A DNA stretch of 64,000 nucleotides from Mesostigma viride (lineage: Eukaryota; Streptophyta; Mesostigmatophyceae; Mesostigmatales; Mesostigmataceae), in assembly GCA_009746045.1 (NCBI GenBank), contig RPFO01000084.1, positions 1,101,176 through 1,165,175 of the forward strand, read 5' to 3'. Shown in pieces: positions 60,346 through 64,000 of this stretch. Position numbers and translations under genes: made by a program. Below the pieces are notes generated by a model. The model had not been told where the DNA came from, ran no database searches, and saw only the letters and a list, made by a program, of their open reading frames with translations. Every line of letters starts with the position of its first letter. Position 1 is the stretch's first letter.

Positions 60346-61863
60346 ATCAACATCACTCCGGTGGGAGTCAATGTAGCACATATCCCTGAGAAGGGGCATA
60401 TGGCTTTTAATACATCCTAGGCTACTTCCTGCAAGGGTGGGAATGTAAGCGACCCGTGCTCTAGGTGCACCAGGGCACCTGCACCCTCATAATTAATTAC
60501 TGCACCCTCATAATTAATTAATGTGCTACAGATACTCCCAACGGAGTTATGTTCCTAATTAATTAATTAATTAATAGTAAGGCTCACGGTCAACAGCACA
60601 GACCGTACCGACTAGCTGAGGCCACTGAAACGGAAGCCCTAAATTTACGGCCGTAACTACAGCAGGTTGTTACGCGACGTAACAAGTTGCTAGCGGGCTT
60701 TGAAAGTAGGAGTAGGAATAGTTCAAAGCTTGTATAATTTGTAGGGAGTTTGTGACGCAAGTCTGACGTTACACGGAAAGTGAATGATGGTAATTGTCGA
60801 CGGCTGTCCTGCTTGGCCGAAGGGGAATTTAGCCAAATGCAGTTTGTCGTCTAGGCAGTTTCTTTCACCCGCCCACCCACCCCTTTTTTCGCTGGTGCTG
60901 GGGGCATGCATGCACTACGTGCTGAATTGCTTTCTTAGTCGGTTCCGCATTGCCATTCATTCATGATGGCCCAGTCCGCTCATTGTTCTAATAACAACGG
61001 GTGATTCTTGGGAGTGAATGGATGTAGATTAATTATAATTAATTAATTAGGTAGACCTATAAAGGTGCCTGGTGACAGCGAGTAATATAAATCTGCATTG
61101 GACTAAATGATGAGCGCAGCTATGTGGAAATGTGTGCCATGGGATGATGTTATTTCATGAGGCAATATTAATTTTTTATGAAAGAAAACACATTTTCAGA
61201 GAAACGAGAAACGGGTCGAGACAACATGAGAACAATCAAGCAGCCCATACCAACAGCATAACTATCCTAGAGAACGAATGCCAAAAAAGAAAAGGACACA
61301 TGATAACAAGGCAGATATCGACAGATGATGCAGAGCACAAACAGCCTGGCTGAAAGCCGTTTTTCAGGGAACTGACAAACCCACTTGGAGCAGCCTCCCG
61401 CGACATGCCCAGCTGTGACAATCACCCGACAGCCATGAATACAATGTATGATTTCCTACCGAAAATACACGGATGGTCTTAGCAACCTCAACAACTGACA
61501 CCAAGCAAGCACAACTGCGTTGCATCCAGAAGGCTGCAGGCCACCATGAGCCTCACCAAAGGTGCCACGAGAGGGCAACCGCAAGTTAATTTATGTTCAC
61601 CAAACCCTCTACCAAGCAACCTCCGTGCCAAAAAAACAAGAAAGCTCGTTTGGGGCAGTTGCCAGCAATAAGGCACTTGTTCGCCTCAACAAACCTACCG
61701 CGGTGCAGCGCGCATAAACACACACTTATTTCCCTCACGACTGGCAAGGGCAAATCATCCCCACCGCTCAACTTTTTAATTCTCAAACTCGAAAGGCGAC
61801 GCCTTTTGGCAAGGGACACAGTCATGGCTCATACAACCTCGCCAACGCAGGCACGTGCAGGGA
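60346..61863. other. No recognised gene
   Basis: 60385-60490 is the right arm of the inverted duplication. A further LINE-tail-like sequence (CTCCCAACGGAGTTATG then AATTAATT) lies at about 60533-60572. The remaining stretch has no convincing frame; it would include the 3' untranslated region of the membrane protein gene on the minus strand. Confidence 0.5.
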
Positions 61864-63517
61864 TTACCCGTCAACGTCACTCGACTTGTTAGAGACCGGG
61901 TGCGTGACCTTTTGAAAATCCCTTACTTCCTCTCCATTAGTATGGCCAGTCTCTGCCAGCTGGACAGTAGATGGTGACAGCGGCACACGGCCACCGTTGA
62001 GGCGGCCGGACCCAATGGGCAGCCCGTCGCCATCCCGCGTGTCGTTGGACCGATGTGCATAGTCGTTGGCGTCGCTGCCATCTGCCATCAGATCAGAGCG
62101 CGGTGTCGGGGACGGGGTTGCCCGTGTGCTCTCGCGCACTTGTGGCGCGCCATGGGCCTCAGGCGTGTACGGCTCCGGGTTATTAATCTCGCGCAGGAGG
62201 GAAAGGGTTGGCTTGAACTTCACGTGGGCAAGCGACTCGGCGTTGCGGCCCTTGCTCAGGTTCTGTGCGGCGTTCGACATGAAATCGTAGAAGTTTGGCA
62301 CGTAGCGCTTGGGAAGGAGGCATTGCACGAGCCGCGCGTAGAGCGAGTAGGCCGCGTAGGCGACGAGTGCGATGAGGTAGAGGAACCAACCAAACTCTTT
62401 GCGGATGAGCCGGAGCACAGCGCGCATGGCCGCGCGGTCCCTCTTTCCCCTGCTGGAGAGCCGCGCTTCGTCGCCCACTCGCCGGATGTTCGCCTCCGAC
62501 TGGAGCAGGAGGAAGGAGGAGACGTGCCAGATCTCGCGCAGGATCGCAAAGACAAAGTAGCAGAGGAAGTAGACCTGCACGATCATGAAGAAGAAGGAGA
62601 AGAGGTTGCGCATCTTGGGCGAGAGCGCGCCGGTGAAGAACCACATGCCCACGAGCAGCACGGCCGTGTTGCCGTACCACTGGAGCCGGCCGAGCTCATT
62701 CACGCGCTCGTTCCGGTAGGGCCGCACCATGAGGAAGAGGATCATCCACACGATCAGCACGCCAAGGGCGGCCAGGATCTGCTCGTGCACGCCGTAGATG
62801 CCGATGAAGACGGCGACCGCTACGACAATCAGCTTCTGCACCATGAGCACCGACTCCCAGAAATAGAACCGGGGACTGTACCCGATGTACAGGAAGCCGT
62901 ACTTGCGCTTGAAGTCGGCCGTCTCCAGGTGCGCGCGGTTGTGGCGCAGGAAGAGGAAGCTCGCGACGGGGACGCCGAGCGCAAACAGGATGATCCCAGG
63001 GACACCCACGGCGAGCGTGACGACGAGGTGGTCGCCCGTGAAGCAGCGGACGCCGGCGTCCTTCTGCCAGTAGAGCGACGCGGCTGCTCTGTACTCGGAG
63101 TAGGGCCCCTCGGCGCCGCGCTTGTCGACCTCGGAGCACGAGATGAGCGTGAGGATGTGCTGCGTGACCGTGGGCCAGATGAAGAAGAGGACGACAAAGA
63201 TTGTCACAATGACGCGGTGGATGATGTAGGACCAGAACTTCTCATGCGTGGCGCGCCAGGCCTTCAAGAACAGGTAGCGGCAGGTCCAGATGGAGGACAC
63301 GAGGAAGACCATGGCGATTGGCGCGAGCGCGAAATAGAGGGGGACCTGCAGGGAGAGCCGCAGCCAGTCCTTGTCGAGCGTGCAGTCAAGCGAAATCCAG
63401 TTCCCGCCCACGGAGACCACCTCGCCCAGCGCGACCATGAAGCCCTCGAGCCCATCCGGCCAGTCGAGCCGCAGCGTCGCGGTGATGTTGAGGAACTGCA
63501 TGTAGGTGACGCAGATC
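61864..63517 (-). CDS. C-terminal exon of a large multi-pass membrane protein
   Basis: About 550 residues with 7-9 predicted membrane segments, for example PLYFALAPIAMVFLVSSIW, VIVTIFVVLFFIWPTV, VTLAVGVPGIILFALGVPVA, LIVVAVAVFIGIYG, ILAALGVLIVWMILFLMV and FFFMIVQVYFLCYFVFAIL. A short segment YGFLYIGYSPRFYFWES precedes the fourth segment. This layout is typical of large algal and protist surface proteins whose extracellular part carries EGF- or ephrin-receptor-like Cys repeats; their function is not established. The tail (last 100 residues) is hydrophilic, Ser/Asp-rich and cytosolic by prediction. The first ATG (63522) is probably not the start: CATGCAG at 63518 with upstream pyrimidines fits a splice acceptor, so the exon likely begins at ICVTYMQFLNITATLRLDWP. 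Confidence 0.8.
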
Positions 63518-63546
63518 TGCATGCCAGGGGTGGGTGGGTTGGGTGG

Positions 63547-63611
<65 letters not shown>

Positions 63612-64000
63612 TGTGAGTATGCGTGTGTGGAGGGGAGGCGACCAGCAGGCCCGTAGGGAAAGGAAAACAAAAGGGGGAGATTTGCGTGCGGTGCAGGGGT
63701 GGGTGAGAAGAACAGCCAATGAAAGAAGAAAGAAGTCTGTGTTTGTGTGTGTGTGTTGGGGGGGGGGGTTGATGGTTAGGGGAGGGGATGGAGGGAAAGC
63801 TGGGTGGAGGGGTACATAGGAGGGGCAGCCCCTTGTACTTACCTCAGTGTTGCCGGGGCAATTACGACGGGGCAGATAGGGCATCGCGAGAGACACGCAG
63901 CCACACAAAACGACCGTTCCACACAAACATTTTCTTTCCCGCTCCCCCATTCCGCACCTACTCTACAGAGCGCCCCATCCCCGTATGCAGAAAGCAGGAG
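63518..64000 (-). other. Presumed intron of the membrane protein gene
   Basis: It is non-coding in the sense direction. On the minus strand it is rich in C and CA and ends in a pyrimidine-rich stretch before CAG. The upstream exon was not identified. Confidence 0.5.
63549..63609. repeat. (GT)n microsatellite
   Basis: About 30 GT dinucleotides in the presumed intron; long frames across it are artefacts. Confidence 0.95.

Noticed and set aside
62053-63819. 588-residue plus-strand frame opposite the membrane protein exon
   Set aside because: It is antisense to a clear membrane protein, runs through the (GT)n tract and has the biased charged composition of a shadow frame.

Overview
The window looks like nuclear DNA of a green alga. 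The only confident host-type gene is the 3' end of a multi-pass membrane protein at the right edge, apparently preceded by an intron. An AT-rich insert near 28 kb carries the 3' end of rpoA followed directly by the 5' part of rps9. That adjacency is typical of green-lineage plastid genomes, because red-type plastids keep rpl17 and rpl13 between the two genes. Almost everything else is transposable elements and tandem repeats. Chlamydomonadales lack a plastid rpoA, so a trebouxiophyte-, prasinophyte- or early streptophyte-type plastid is more likely; this is inference, not identification. Single-base frame breaks are frequent, often at homopolymers, so some may be assembly errors rather than real decay.

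Layout. 0-3.5 kb: no recognisable gene, GC-rich low complexity. 3.56-6.14 kb: two inverted LINE 3' ends around a LINE ORF1 fragment. 6.24-22.74 kb: a Ty1/copia-type LTR element on the minus strand (LTRs 689/690 bp, target duplication CACAC), split by a younger Ty3/gypsy chromovirus at 9.25-17.72 kb (LTRs 733/735 bp, target duplication GTGTG). The copia-type element has an unusual apparent domain order: Gag, integrase, retropepsin-like, RT, RNase H. 23-24.9 kb: a Penelope-like (PLE) end, LINE tails and a LINE ORF1 piece. 24.95-30.79 kb: a decayed gypsy element (target duplication GCTGG) that contains a non-autonomous hAT transposon (target duplication AACCCGAT) and the plastid-derived insert. 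31-40 kb: mostly unassigned DNA with minisatellites, including an 11-copy 59-bp satellite. 40.1-44.2 kb: PLE pieces with an N-terminal-type GIY-YIG endonuclease (the permuted Chlamys/Naiad arrangement), interrupted by a DUF659/hAT transposase fragment.

44.66-52.77 kb is the most unusual part. It is an 8.1-kb unit bounded by 30-bp perfect inverted repeats. It contains a (GGGCAGC)n heptamer array, a minus-strand gene with a PHD-like Cys/His cluster, polyQ and 14-residue repeats, a nest of perfect palindromes, and a divergent plus-strand gene with an Ala/Pro-rich repeat tail. No known transposase is recognisable in it.

53.2-54.8 kb: a 5'-truncated PLE flanked by inverted pseudo-LTRs. 55-60.5 kb: LINE ORF1 and RT fragments, a TA-flanked MITE inside an ORF1, and a second large inverted LINE duplication. 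60.5-61.8 kb: no recognised feature. 61.86-63.52 kb: terminal exon of the membrane protein, with a (GT)n tract in the presumed intron upstream.
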